Below the pieces are notes generated by a model. The model was not told where the DNA came from. It was given only the letters and a program-made list of their open reading frames with translations, and ran no database searches. A stretch of DNA of 17,674 nucleotides from CAYUVA01 sp964448115 [NCBI: uncultured bacterium]. Its GTDB lineage: Bacteria > CAYUVA01. Made by a program: the position numbers and the translations under genes. The number at the start of each line of letters is the position of its first letter. Position 1 is the stretch's first letter. Below are positions 8,129 to 16,028 of the stretch, piece by piece. The stretch covers positions 71,020-88,693 of the forward strand of contig CAYUVA010000010.1 of the NCBI GenBank assembly GCA_964448115.1, read 5' to 3'.

Positions 8129-9487
8129 ATGAGAACGGGAAGTAAGTTTCAAGCGGTTTGGCTGGTTCATCTGATGATTGTTTTCTCCCTGCTGCTCGCT
8201 GGATGCGAAGACAGAGCAAAGTACAATAGATCCGGAGACATCCTTAGAGCTCAAAAGCAATACGACAATGCCTTAATAGAGTATGAAAAGACCATCCGAG
8301 ACTTTCCTGGCTCAAAGGAAGCAAAGGAGGCTAAAGCCAAGATAATCGGGTGCATCTTGGATTGGGGAGACCTAAAATTCAGACAGACCAAGTTCGAGGA
8401 AGCTGCTGACCTTTATGAACGAATCTTTAAGGAACACACGGAATCACCGGTCTCCATGACTAATATCCCCTCGGATCACAAATATTTCAAGGAACTGAGT
8501 AAGGCAGCGAAAGGCTACCAGGAGGCGATCATCCTCGGTGCAAAGGAAGGGCTGGAATTCGCCAAGTTCGATTATGCATCTCGCTTGTTGAAAAGGGGAG
8601 AAAAGCTAAAAGATATCGAGCAGTTCTACCATAAACTTATGTATCATTATGATCTGATGGGAAAGCTCGCCTTCTCAAGCGGCAACCATGTCTATATATG
8701 TAATCCCGATGGCAGTGGAATCCAAAAGGTCATCAGGGGGATCTGGCCTAGACTATCCCCTGATGGAAAGAAGATCGTGTATATAAATCCTCGTGTAAAA
8801 AAAACCAAAGGAAGCCTTCATTATTATGATCTTGAAACTAAAGAAGATAAGGTACTTTTCTCAGCCCCGGTCAGCTTTCAGCCCTTCTGGCTTCCATCTG
8901 GAGATAAAGTTTTAGTCAATAAAGGAACCCTGTTCCAGATCGTCTCTATCGATTTCAAGTATAAGAAGACACAATATAACATGGGATTTGATAACTCCTT
9001 TGAAGTATTAAGTGACATCTCTCCTGATGGAAAGACTTATATAGCGATTACCAGGTGCGCTGCTGCAAATAAGCCATGTATAACCAAGGTTGCCGGGGAT
9101 TTTAGCTCTTTTACTGTGCTGCAATGTAATCTAGGCGAAAAGAACCTTAACATCTACGATGCCAGGTGGTCTCCAGATGGCTCCAAGGTTGCTTATGCAT
9201 CCGATGATGGCATATATTTCCTCGAGGTTGTGGCTGGAAATACGCTGAGATTGCTCGATTATGGCTCCAAAGACTACCGCACCCGTTCCCTTGCCTGGTC
9301 CCCAACCGGTCAGGTGCTTGCATTTACTAGCGAGAGAAAAAATGAGGATGGCTCTATTAACAAGGGAATATACTTCGTTAATCTTAGACAAGATGTAGTG
9401 CAACTCGAGCTTGATGAAAAGATTATAAAAAATCTGGATACCAGGTGCATCAGTTGGAGTCGAGGATACCTGCACGATAAAGAATAG
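8129..9487 (+). CDS. Lipoprotein with TPR repeats and TolB-like PD40 beta-propeller
   Basis: The 452-residue protein starts with a lipoprotein signal peptide and lipobox LLAGC (acylated C26). TPR-like helices follow at about 30-105, where the YDNALIEYEKTI stretch is typical. A propeller built of PD40/WD40-like blades runs from about 180: RLSPDGKKIVY (208-218), ISPDGKTYIA (297-306), RWSPDGSKVAYAS (346-358) and AWSPTGQVLAFTS (389-401). Such propellers, as in TolB, mediate protein-protein contacts in the periplasm. The ATG at 8129 is chosen over an in-frame GTG at 8072 because AAAGG precedes it at 4 nt and the signal peptide begins there. It is divergent from the other TPR lipoprotein gene. It is not TolB itself: the TPR part is extra, and no tol or pal genes are present. 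Exact role unknown. Confidence 0.85.
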   Translation: MRTGSKFQAVWLVHLMIVFSLLLAGCEDRAKYNRSGDILRAQKQYDNALIEYEKTIRDFPGSKEAKEAKAKIIGCILDWGDLKFRQTKFEEAADLYERIFKEHTESPVSMTNIPSDHKYFKELSKAAKGYQEAIILGAKEGLEFAKFDYASRLLKRGEKLKDIEQFYHKLMYHYDLMGKLAFSSGNHVYICNPDGSGIQKVIRGIWPRLSPDGKKIVYINPRVKKTKGSLHYYDLETKEDKVLFSAPVSFQPFWLPSGDKVLVNKGTLFQIVSIDFKYKKTQYNMGFDNSFEVLSDISPDGKTYIAITRCAAANKPCITKVAGDFSSFTVLQCNLGEKNLNIYDARWSPDGSKVAYASDDGIYFLEVVAGNTLRLLDYGSKDYRTRSLAWSPTGQVLAFTSERKNEDGSINKGIYFVNLRQDVVQLELDEKIIKNLDTRCISWSRGYLHDKE

Positions 9488-9570
9488 TTGATAACCTGAT
9501 AAAGCTGTAGTTGTTGATTGTGGCTAGTTCTGCAAAAAGCATGCAATAATAATTAGGGAATGTCGAGTTG

Positions 9571-9597
9571 AACAAGTATGATCAAGTTCTTGTTTTT
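9571..9597 (+). terminator. Weak terminator-like hairpin before sdh
   Basis: AACAAG (9571-9576) pairs with CTTGTT (9589-9594), followed by a short T run (to 9597). The 6-bp AT-rich stem with a 12-nt loop is weak. It lies 83 nt after the lipoprotein gene and could end its transcript, or be part of an sdh control region. Confidence 0.2.
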
Positions 9598-9638
9598 ATC
9601 TTGCTTGAATCAAGTAAATCAGCATAGGGAGGTAATGA

Positions 9639-9986
9639 ATGTCTAATCTCAAGGTTCAGACCTGGGGTTGGTTCTTGCAGCGGATCACGGCTATTTTCCT
9701 GATGGTCGGGCTGCTTGTCCATTTCTGGGTGGTGCATTTTGTGATCGAAAGACCGCTCGATTTCGAGAAGGTCTTCAATCGAATCACCTCCAGCGTACTG
9801 TGGAGCGTCTTTGATCTGCTCCTGTTAGCAGCCGCCCTTTTCCATGCCTTAAATGGAATTTGGGGCATCTTCAAGGACTACAACCCCTCTGAGAAGTGGA
9901 ACAAGCGGGTGTATTGGGCGCTCTGGGTGGTTGGGATCATTTCCCTGTATGTCGGCGTAAAGATAATGCTCGGATTGACAATCTAA
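9639..9986 (+). CDS. sdhD: Succinate dehydrogenase membrane anchor, SdhD-like
   Basis: The 115-residue protein has three membrane helices (about 12-34, 53-75, 92-114). It is one of the two anchors holding the SdhAB dimer and the quinone site. QRITAIFL (14-21) matches the E. coli SdhD segment VRATAIVL. HALNGIWGIFKDY (69-81) follows the SdhD pattern HAxxGxWxxxxDY, where the His is a heme b ligand and the Asp and Tyr lie near the quinone. This makes it SdhD-like although it is the first gene, unlike the E. coli order C-D-A-B. H28 and H33 are further histidines in helix 1. A strong GGGAGG (9627-9632) lies 6 nt before the ATG. The assignment rests on motif matching from memory. Confidence 0.85.
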   Translation: MSNLKVQTWGWFLQRITAIFLMVGLLVHFWVVHFVIERPLDFEKVFNRITSSVLWSVFDLLLLAAALFHALNGIWGIFKDYNPSEKWNKRVYWALWVVGIISLYVGVKIMLGLTI

Positions 9987-10007
9987 ATTGAATGGAGCGA
10001 TGAGGTT

Positions 10008-10388
10008 ATGGAAAACAACAAGACTAATATAATTATAGGGTATCTTGAGGAGCTGAAGCTGAATATGAACAGCTCCATGATCTCCTTTCTCATCCAGCGG
10101 ATCACTGGCATATTTTTGGTGATCTACATGTTCTTGCACCTCTGGACGCTGAGCGCCATAAGAAACGGCGGTGATGCCTTCACTCACTCCATGGCAAAGT
10201 TCGACAACCTTATCGGGCATTTCATGGAATGGGCACTTTTTATCTGCGTGTTGGCGCATATGATCAATGGCTTCAGGCTTTTGTGGGGCGATTTTTTCTA
10301 TATAGACACCTTTCAAAAGAAGCTCACCCTTGGCGGTGTGGTCGTTCTGGTCATCGTCTCCATGTTCAGCCTTTGTGTATTTTTCTAA
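10008..10388 (+). CDS. sdhC: Succinate dehydrogenase cytochrome b subunit, SdhC-like
   Basis: The 126-residue protein has three membrane helices (about 25-48, 70-94, 106-125) and a hydrophilic N-terminus of about 20 residues. FLIQRITGIFL (27-37) matches the SdhC helix-1 motif with the quinone-site Arg (R31). HMINGFRLLWGDF (84-96) fits the SdhC pattern HxxxGxRxxxxDF, with H84 the expected heme b ligand and D95 near the quinone site. H44 in helix 1 is an additional histidine, in the same relative place as H28 of the preceding subunit. The gene starts 21 nt after the SdhD-like gene, with GAGG 2 nt before the ATG (TT spacer). Together the two anchors should bind at least one heme b and quinone. 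Confidence 0.87.
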   Translation: MENNKTNIIIGYLEELKLNMNSSMISFLIQRITGIFLVIYMFLHLWTLSAIRNGGDAFTHSMAKFDNLIGHFMEWALFICVLAHMINGFRLLWGDFFYIDTFQKKLTLGGVVVLVIVSMFSLCVFF

Positions 10389-10410
10389 CCGCTAGGGAGG
10401 TAAAACAAAC

Positions 10411-12138
10411 ATGAACTATCATGATGTAATAATAGTCGGCGGCGGGTTAGCTGGACTGAGAGCCGCGGTAGCTGTCAACCAGCACAACCTAAAAGCTGCC
10501 CTGATATCAAAGGTTCACCCCTTGCGTTCACACTCCATCGCTGCTCAGGGGGGCATAAACGGGGCGCTCGGAAACCATCCCCGCGGGGGCAATGATTCCC
10601 CAGAGAAGCACGCCTTTGATACGGTCAAAGGCTCCGATTATCTCGCCGACCAGGATGCTGCCCTTCGCATGTGCCAGGAAGCACCGGTAATCATCAGGGA
10701 GATGGAGCACTGGGGATGCCCATTTAGCAGAACCGTCGAGGGCAAGATCGCACAGAGACCATTCGGTGGAGCCGGCTTCCCCAGAACATGTTTCGCAGCA
10801 GATAAAACCGGTCATGTATTGCTCCATACCCTATATGAGCAGGCTGTACGTTACGAGGAGACCTCGGAACGGGGACAGATGATATTCTACGATGAGTGGA
10901 TGGTGATCGACATCGTAATCGAGGATAATCGCTGCACCGGCGTCATAGCAATGGAAATAGCCACCGGTAAGCTGGAAGCCATAAGAGGTGGAGCGGTGAT
11001 CTTTGCCACCGGCGGATCAGGCAGAACCTATGCTAACACCACAAATGCCCTGATCAGTACCGGGCTTGGCGTCGCCATACCTTATCGCAGGGGAGTGCCC
11101 CTGAAGGATATGGAGTTCGTGCAGTTTCATCCCACCACACTTTATGGCACCAACATACTTATGACAGAAGGGTGCCGTGGCGAGGGTGGATACCTGACCA
11201 ATAGCCAGGGTGAACGCTTCCTGGCTAATTACGATGATTCAGCAAAAGCTATGGAAGTCGCCCCCAGGGATATCGTTGCCCGCAACATAACCAGGGAGAT
11301 CCTAGCCGGCAGGGGGATCAAGGATGAATATGTAAACCTCGATATCAGGCACCTGGGAGAAAAAAAGATCATGGAAAGGCTCCCTGGCATCCGCGATATC
11401 TCCATTAACTTCGCCGGGGTCGATCCCATCAAGGATCCAATTCCAGTACAGCCAGGTCAGCACTACAGCATGGGCGGCATAGATACCAACATCGATAGCT
11501 TGACCATATTCGAGGGCTTGTACGCCGCTGGTGAGTGCGCCTGTATAAGCGTTCATGGCGCTAACCGGCTGGGGGGCAACTCGCTGCTTGATACCATCGT
11601 ATTTGGAAAGATCGCTGGGAATCACGCCGCCGATTACGTGCTCAACAAACCAGCATCGACCAACACTAAACCACACGAAGCAATCCTGAAGGAGGTCGAG
11701 GCTAAGATAGAAAAACTCTTCGAGCCTACCGAAGGCGAGGATCCGGTTACGCTCAAGGATGAACTTGCCGAGCTGATGCCAAAAAAGGTCGGTATATTCA
11801 GAAACAAGAAGGACCTTGAGGAGGCAACCGCAAAAATAGCTGAGCTTAAGGAGCGATATAAGAAGACCAAGCTGCGCTATCGGGGCAAGACCGCCAACTT
11901 CGACCTTATATGGACATTGGAACTCGAAGGCAATCTCGATGCAGCCGAAGCAGTAGCAGTGGGAGCGCTCGCAAGGGAAGAGTGTCGCGGATCTCACTAC
12001 CGAACCGACTTCGAGAAGCGCGATGATGAGAAATGGCTCAAGCACACCTTGGCTTATTACAATCCCAAGGGAGCACCAAAGCTCGAATACAAGCCGGTTA
12101 CCATAATCAAATGGCAGCCCAAAGAGCGTAAATACTAA
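10411..12138 (+). CDS. sdhA: Succinate dehydrogenase / fumarate reductase flavoprotein subunit
   Basis: The 575-residue catalytic subunit interconverts succinate and fumarate with FAD on the cytoplasmic face of the membrane. GGGLAGLRAA (10-19) is the FAD-binding Rossmann loop. RSHSIAAQGG (39-48) contains H41, the usual site of covalent FAD linkage. Active-site elements are QFHPTTL with H240, TEGCRGEGG (252-260), PRDIVAR with R286, HYSMGG with H351, and HGANRLGGNSLLD with R386. Length is normal for the family. GGGAGG lies 8-9 nt before the ATG. It follows the two anchor genes and precedes sdhB. Direction in vivo (succinate oxidation or fumarate reduction) cannot be told from sequence; the SdhC/D-type anchors favour succinate:quinone chemistry. 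Confidence 0.96.
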   Translation: MNYHDVIIVGGGLAGLRAAVAVNQHNLKAALISKVHPLRSHSIAAQGGINGALGNHPRGGNDSPEKHAFDTVKGSDYLADQDAALRMCQEAPVIIREMEHWGCPFSRTVEGKIAQRPFGGAGFPRTCFAADKTGHVLLHTLYEQAVRYEETSERGQMIFYDEWMVIDIVIEDNRCTGVIAMEIATGKLEAIRGGAVIFATGGSGRTYANTTNALISTGLGVAIPYRRGVPLKDMEFVQFHPTTLYGTNILMTEGCRGEGGYLTNSQGERFLANYDDSAKAMEVAPRDIVARNITREILAGRGIKDEYVNLDIRHLGEKKIMERLPGIRDISINFAGVDPIKDPIPVQPGQHYSMGGIDTNIDSLTIFEGLYAAGECACISVHGANRLGGNSLLDTIVFGKIAGNHAADYVLNKPASTNTKPHEAILKEVEAKIEKLFEPTEGEDPVTLKDELAELMPKKVGIFRNKKDLEEATAKIAELKERYKKTKLRYRGKTANFDLIWTLELEGNLDAAEAVAVGALAREECRGSHYRTDFEKRDDEKWLKHTLAYYNPKGAPKLEYKPVTIIKWQPKERKY

Positions 12139-12161
12139 TCGAGCCACAAAGGAGTAGCACG

Positions 12162-12878
12162 ATGGATAAATGCACCTTCAGAATATTAAGATTTGATCCC
12201 AAGGAGGGGAATGCGCCATATTACCAGGACTTCGTGGTGGAGATCACTCGCCAGGGATTTACCATCCTGGACGGGTTGTTTTACATTCTCAACAACTTGG
12301 ATGGTTCGCTGGCTTTCAGGTCATCATGTCGAGCTGGGGTTTGCGGTTCCTGCGCTATGCATATAGATGGCAAATATAGACTAGCCTGCGAGACGCAGAT
12401 CACCTTCTGTAAGGGAGACCCGATTGTGATCCGCCCCTTGGCGCATCTGCCGATTATCAAGGATCTTATGGTCGATATGAACCCGTTTTGGGAAAAGTAT
12501 AAGTCAATTCGCCCATTTCTCATTCCAGGCGATGCTAATCCAGAAATAGAGCGTCTTCAGACCATAGATGAGCGTGCCAAGCTCGATGGAGTCATTGATT
12601 GTGTGCTCTGCGCAGCCTGCCATGCCTCATGCCCAATAACCGGTATGGATGAGAAATACCTGGGACCGGCAGTGTTAACCAAGGCGAACCGCTTCGTCTT
12701 GGACAGCCGAGACAAGAACACCAGGCAGAGACTTGAACTGGTAGGCGATGAGCATGGTATCTGGCGTTGCCACTCGGTCTATAACTGCCAGGAGGTTTGT
12801 CCTAAGAAGATAAATCCCACAGGACACATCATGGATCTACGCCGGGCGGCTATGAAGCTCCTCTTCAAGGCGAGATAG
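12162..12878 (+). CDS. sdhB: Succinate dehydrogenase / fumarate reductase iron-sulfur subunit
   Basis: The 238-residue subunit passes electrons from FAD to quinone through three iron-sulfur clusters. The N-terminal plant-type ferredoxin part has C56, C61, C64 and C76 for [2Fe-2S]. The C-terminal part has CVLCAACHASCP: C147, C150, C153 with C213 for [4Fe-4S], and C157 with C203 and C209 for [3Fe-4S]. All ligands are in place, so the three-cluster set is complete. The length is normal. AAAGGAG precedes the ATG and the gap from sdhA is 23 nt, so it is the last gene of the sdh operon. A hairpin 50 nt after its stop may end the transcript. Confidence 0.96.
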   Translation: MDKCTFRILRFDPKEGNAPYYQDFVVEITRQGFTILDGLFYILNNLDGSLAFRSSCRAGVCGSCAMHIDGKYRLACETQITFCKGDPIVIRPLAHLPIIKDLMVDMNPFWEKYKSIRPFLIPGDANPEIERLQTIDERAKLDGVIDCVLCAACHASCPITGMDEKYLGPAVLTKANRFVLDSRDKNTRQRLELVGDEHGIWRCHSVYNCQEVCPKKINPTGHIMDLRRAAMKLLFKAR

Positions 12879-12927
12879 AATAACGACACCCTAAATAAAC
12901 AACCCAAAACAAACTAATTCGGGGATT

Positions 12928-12960
12928 GGTAAGGCAGGCTCTTTGGAGAGCCTCCTTACC
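12928..12960. terminator. Hairpin between convergent genes, possible bidirectional terminator
   Basis: GGTAAGG pairs with CCTTACC and GGCTCT with AGAGCC around a TTGG loop, with a small CA/T bulge. The 13-pair GC-rich stem lies 50 nt after sdhB and covers the last codons of the opposite membrane-protein gene. Neither strand has a U run after it, so intrinsic termination is uncertain. Confidence 0.45.
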
Positions 12961-14791
12961 AACCACGAACCTCAAATAGTATTATGTTGTTTTTATGGTA
13001 AATAAGCTGCAACGGAAGGCTATATTCCAGGTAAATTTTAATCGATTTTAGGCGTTCCTTACTAAAAGGTAATGGATATTTATTTTTAAACCTCGCTCTG
13101 TCATTATCTATGATGACATACCTGATGTCCCATTCCTTGGCTATTGCCTGGGCATCGGCTCTACAAGCTATTAGCTCCTCTCCAGTTGGCAGGTATCCAT
13201 CCTGTACTTTGATCAGGTTATATAAAAAGGGGTGATCCACATACTGTGCTATGAGTTTATCATAAGGGATTCGTGCAATATGCCCGCTGATCAACCGTTT
13301 TTGATGGATATATTGCCACATCTGAAAGCGAGCATACTCGTATCCAACACCGAAATATGCCCCCCAGAATCCGAATGGAATGCCTAGCAGAACAGATTCA
13401 TCTGTCCTTAAGCCAAGCATGTAATATGCTACATCAGCATCACATCGCTCCAGATGGACTAAAAGATTGGGCATTAGATCTAGCATCTCGCCGAGAAGCA
13501 GCATAAGCATCAAAAAAAAGGTGGTAATTTCCCTTAGACCATATTTTTTTATCTTTAATAACAGCATCATTTCTAATTCAGATAGTATTACGCCAACAAT
13601 GACCGCAGCAGATAATGTGAAAAGAACTATGATTCTGCCCGGTACTCGGTAAGCTGCGACCAGGGGAATATATTTAACCAGCGAGTATGGCAGCGGAAGT
13701 CCTGTATCAACACCTGCCACAACCAGCTTATTGCCCAGAGCGAGAATAAAAGAACAGCCTAATAATACAAACCATCTGGTCAAATATTTAAACTTCCTTA
13801 TGGATATCAAGCCGATTGTGATTATCAACAAAGGCAGCAGACCAATATATAAGTTGTTGTACTCCATATATTGACCTATCGATGGCTCGGGGATGTATTG
13901 TTTCCAAATACTCGATAATGCTGGATTTGGGGGATAGAGTAAAAAGGCAAGATCGGTAAACTCCTTAGCATTTGCGCCCTCGGTTAAGTACCATCCGTAT
14001 CGGGAGACATCTTTTAGCAATGATGCGATCCAGGGGGATATAGAAATGGAGAACATCAAAATAACCATAACCAGATGTCTCATCAGGCTCTTTGGATTAG
14101 CCATAGCGGCTTCAAATAGCTCCTTTCCAAATAAAACCATCAAAGCAAAAGCCAAAAAAAGGGTATAATTCAAATCTGTAAAAAATATTGAAGTAAAACA
14201 AGCCGAGAACAGTATGCTCCAGACAATTTTCTTATGTTTCACCCACATCAAAGCCACAAGTATAGTGATCGGAAAAAGCTCGGTGGCGTTGAAGTGTATC
14301 CATACCGAGTGACTCAAGCGCCAGGGGCTTAGGGTGAATAATGTAGCCCCGGCAACTGGACCGATGATAGCCATGTTTTGGTAGCTTTGTGTATATGAGG
14401 AGCGTCTTGAAATCACATTTATCAATAAGAAACAAAAGAAAAAGGTCAGCAGAAAGCTTGTGATGTGAATGATATTGTAGCCAACTATAGGATTATCCAA
14501 GAGCAATGAGATTAAGGCGAAACCTAATCCCAGTGCAAAATGATGTGTATGCAAAGATAGGCTGACGCCTTCTGGAGCCAGGATATAGTCGCTATAGAAT
14601 GGACTTTCTCCGGCAAATAAAGCCTTTTTAGTCCACCATAGACTCCATATACTTGCCTGGGCATCGCCCATGCCGCCGAATACGCAGCCTGTGAAACACT
14701 GAAATAGTGGGTAGTATAATAAAATGGCAAGCGAGATTGCTATTAAGAACGCGATAAAAAGCCTTGTGCATTTTCTTGCGCCCTCGTTCAT
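12956..14791 (-). CDS. Polytopic membrane protein, GT-C glycosyltransferase-like
   Basis: The protein has about 611 residues. It has a first membrane helix near the N-terminus, a loop with GGMGDAQASIW (an acidic residue after helix 1, as in GT-C enzymes, near residue 43), about ten more hydrophobic helices, the conserved-looking AYRVPGRIIV segment, and a soluble C-terminal part of about 165 residues. This layout fits GT-C transferases that move sugars from lipid-linked donors on the periplasmic side; no exact family is assigned. The ATG at 14791 is used. A TTG five codons earlier (14806), preceded directly by a stop, is the alternative. Neither has a clear Shine-Dalgarno sequence. The gene is AT-rich compared with sdh. 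It follows the aminotransferase gene by 80 nt on the same strand and ends within the convergent hairpin. Confidence 0.75.
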   Translation of the reverse strand: MNEGARKCTRLFIAFLIAISLAILLYYPLFQCFTGCVFGGMGDAQASIWSLWWTKKALFAGESPFYSDYILAPEGVSLSLHTHHFALGLGFALISLLLDNPIVGYNIIHITSFLLTFFFCFLLINVISRRSSYTQSYQNMAIIGPVAGATLFTLSPWRLSHSVWIHFNATELFPITILVALMWVKHKKIVWSILFSACFTSIFFTDLNYTLFLAFALMVLFGKELFEAAMANPKSLMRHLVMVILMFSISISPWIASLLKDVSRYGWYLTEGANAKEFTDLAFLLYPPNPALSSIWKQYIPEPSIGQYMEYNNLYIGLLPLLIITIGLISIRKFKYLTRWFVLLGCSFILALGNKLVVAGVDTGLPLPYSLVKYIPLVAAYRVPGRIIVLFTLSAAVIVGVILSELEMMLLLKIKKYGLREITTFFLMLMLLLGEMLDLMPNLLVHLERCDADVAYYMLGLRTDESVLLGIPFGFWGAYFGVGYEYARFQMWQYIHQKRLISGHIARIPYDKLIAQYVDHPFLYNLIKVQDGYLPTGEELIACRADAQAIAKEWDIRYVIIDNDRARFKNKYPLPFSKERLKSIKIYLEYSLPLQLIYHKNNIILFEVRGW

Positions 14792-14871
14792 TTGGAATAT
14801 TTTCAATCAAGTGTTTGCGAAGGATAGCGATTTTCTCTTCGGGAAGGCATCACCGTGTAACTGTTTGATAC

Positions 14872-15984
14872 TTAATCGCCTTTGTAGAATTGCCGGATCT
14901 TTTCAATGACATATAATTGCTGTTCATTGGTCAACTCCGGATAAATGGGTAGCGATAAGAGTCTTCTTGCATAACAGCTTGCCACTGGGAAATCGTCTTC
15001 CTGGTAGCCCAGGTACGAAAAAGCCTCGCTCAAATGCAGCGGATAAGGATAATGAATCCCGCAGAAGATGCCATTGTCCTTGAGGAACTCCATTAGCTCA
15101 TCCCTTCTGTTAGCCCTGATTACATACAAGTGGTAAACATGCGTGCAATGGGGAGCTTGCTTGGGAGTGTAAATATGGTCAATATAAGCCAAAGCATCGT
15201 CATAAATAGCCGCCAGGTCCCTTCTTTTCTGGTTCCACTTATCGATATAGTTCAACTTGACATCGAGAACTGCAGCCTGCATGGCATCGAGGCGGCTATT
15301 AGTGCCGATTATCTTGTGGATGTACTTTTGGGGGCTTCCATGATCGGAAAGCAGCGAGATCCTCTCCATTAGCCTCTGATCGTCGGTGGTTATCGCGCCC
15401 CCATCGCCGTAAGCGCCCAGATTCTTGCCCGGATAGAAGCTGAAACATGCCACATCACCTAGTGAACCTGCGCGCCTTCCCTTATAGAATGCACCATGTG
15501 CCTGGGCAGCATCTTCGATGAGAAAAAGTCCATTTTCATCGCAGATCTCACGCAGTGCGTCGTAATCAGGGCACTGTCCATAGAGATCGACCGCTATGAT
15601 CCCCTTGCTGCGGTCTGTAATCGCCTGTTGAACCGCACTAACATCTATAAGATATGTCTCTTTCTGGCAATCAACGAAGACAGGCTTGGCGCCGAGCAAA
15701 GCAATCGGCTCGGCGGTAGCTATGAAGGTATTCACCGGCAGGATGACCTCATCGCCAGGCTTTACGCCCAAAGCCATAAGGGATAACATTATAGCATCGG
15801 TACCATTGCCTACTCCTCGACAGTACCTGGTTGAGCAGAAACTGGCGAAACGGCTCTCGAAGTTTTCTACGAGGCTGCCGCGGATGAAGGCTTGTTGTTC
15901 AATGACTCTATCTATTGCTTGATGAACTTGGGTTGCAATGGCTCTATATTGCGCCTTCAGATCGACAAGGGGTATTTTTTCCAT
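14872..15984 (-). CDS. DegT/DnrJ/EryC1/StrS-family sugar aminotransferase
   Basis: The 370-residue PLP enzyme of fold type I begins MEKIPLVDLKAQY, as is usual for this family. NGTDAIML (60-67) binds the cofactor phosphate. IEDAAQAHGA (156-165) has D158 and Q161 near the pyridine ring. FSFYPGKNLGAYGDGGAI (181-198) has K187, the PLP Schiff-base lysine. The length is normal. Members transfer an amino group, usually from glutamate, to a keto-sugar nucleotide for surface polysaccharides or glycosylated products. The VDLKAQY start resembles 3-keto-sugar aminotransferases, but substrate cannot be assigned. AAGGAG lies about 10 nt before the ATG. It sits 44 nt after the pentapeptide-repeat gene and before a GT-C-like membrane protein, which supports a surface-glycan role. 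Confidence 0.93.
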   Translation of the reverse strand: MEKIPLVDLKAQYRAIATQVHQAIDRVIEQQAFIRGSLVENFESRFASFCSTRYCRGVGNGTDAIMLSLMALGVKPGDEVILPVNTFIATAEPIALLGAKPVFVDCQKETYLIDVSAVQQAITDRSKGIIAVDLYGQCPDYDALREICDENGLFLIEDAAQAHGAFYKGRRAGSLGDVACFSFYPGKNLGAYGDGGAITTDDQRLMERISLLSDHGSPQKYIHKIIGTNSRLDAMQAAVLDVKLNYIDKWNQKRRDLAAIYDDALAYIDHIYTPKQAPHCTHVYHLYVIRANRRDELMEFLKDNGIFCGIHYPYPLHLSEAFSYLGYQEDDFPVASCYARRLLSLPIYPELTNEQQLYVIEKIRQFYKGD

Positions 15985-16028
15985 ACAGGTTCAGCTCCTT
16001 TATAATTTTAGAGGGAAGGGACAGGGGA

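Noticed and set aside
8129-9487. Calling this gene tolB
   Set aside because: The propeller repeats are TolB-like, but the protein has an N-terminal TPR part, a lipobox and no tol-pal neighbours.
9849-10316. 155-codon minus-strand open frame opposite the sdh anchors
   Set aside because: It overlaps two well-supported genes and has no family features.
11302-12147. Long (281-codon) open frame on the minus strand opposite sdhA
   Set aside because: It lies wholly opposite a certain sdhA and sdhB leader, has no recognisable domain and no ribosome binding site; it is a mirror of sdhA codon bias.
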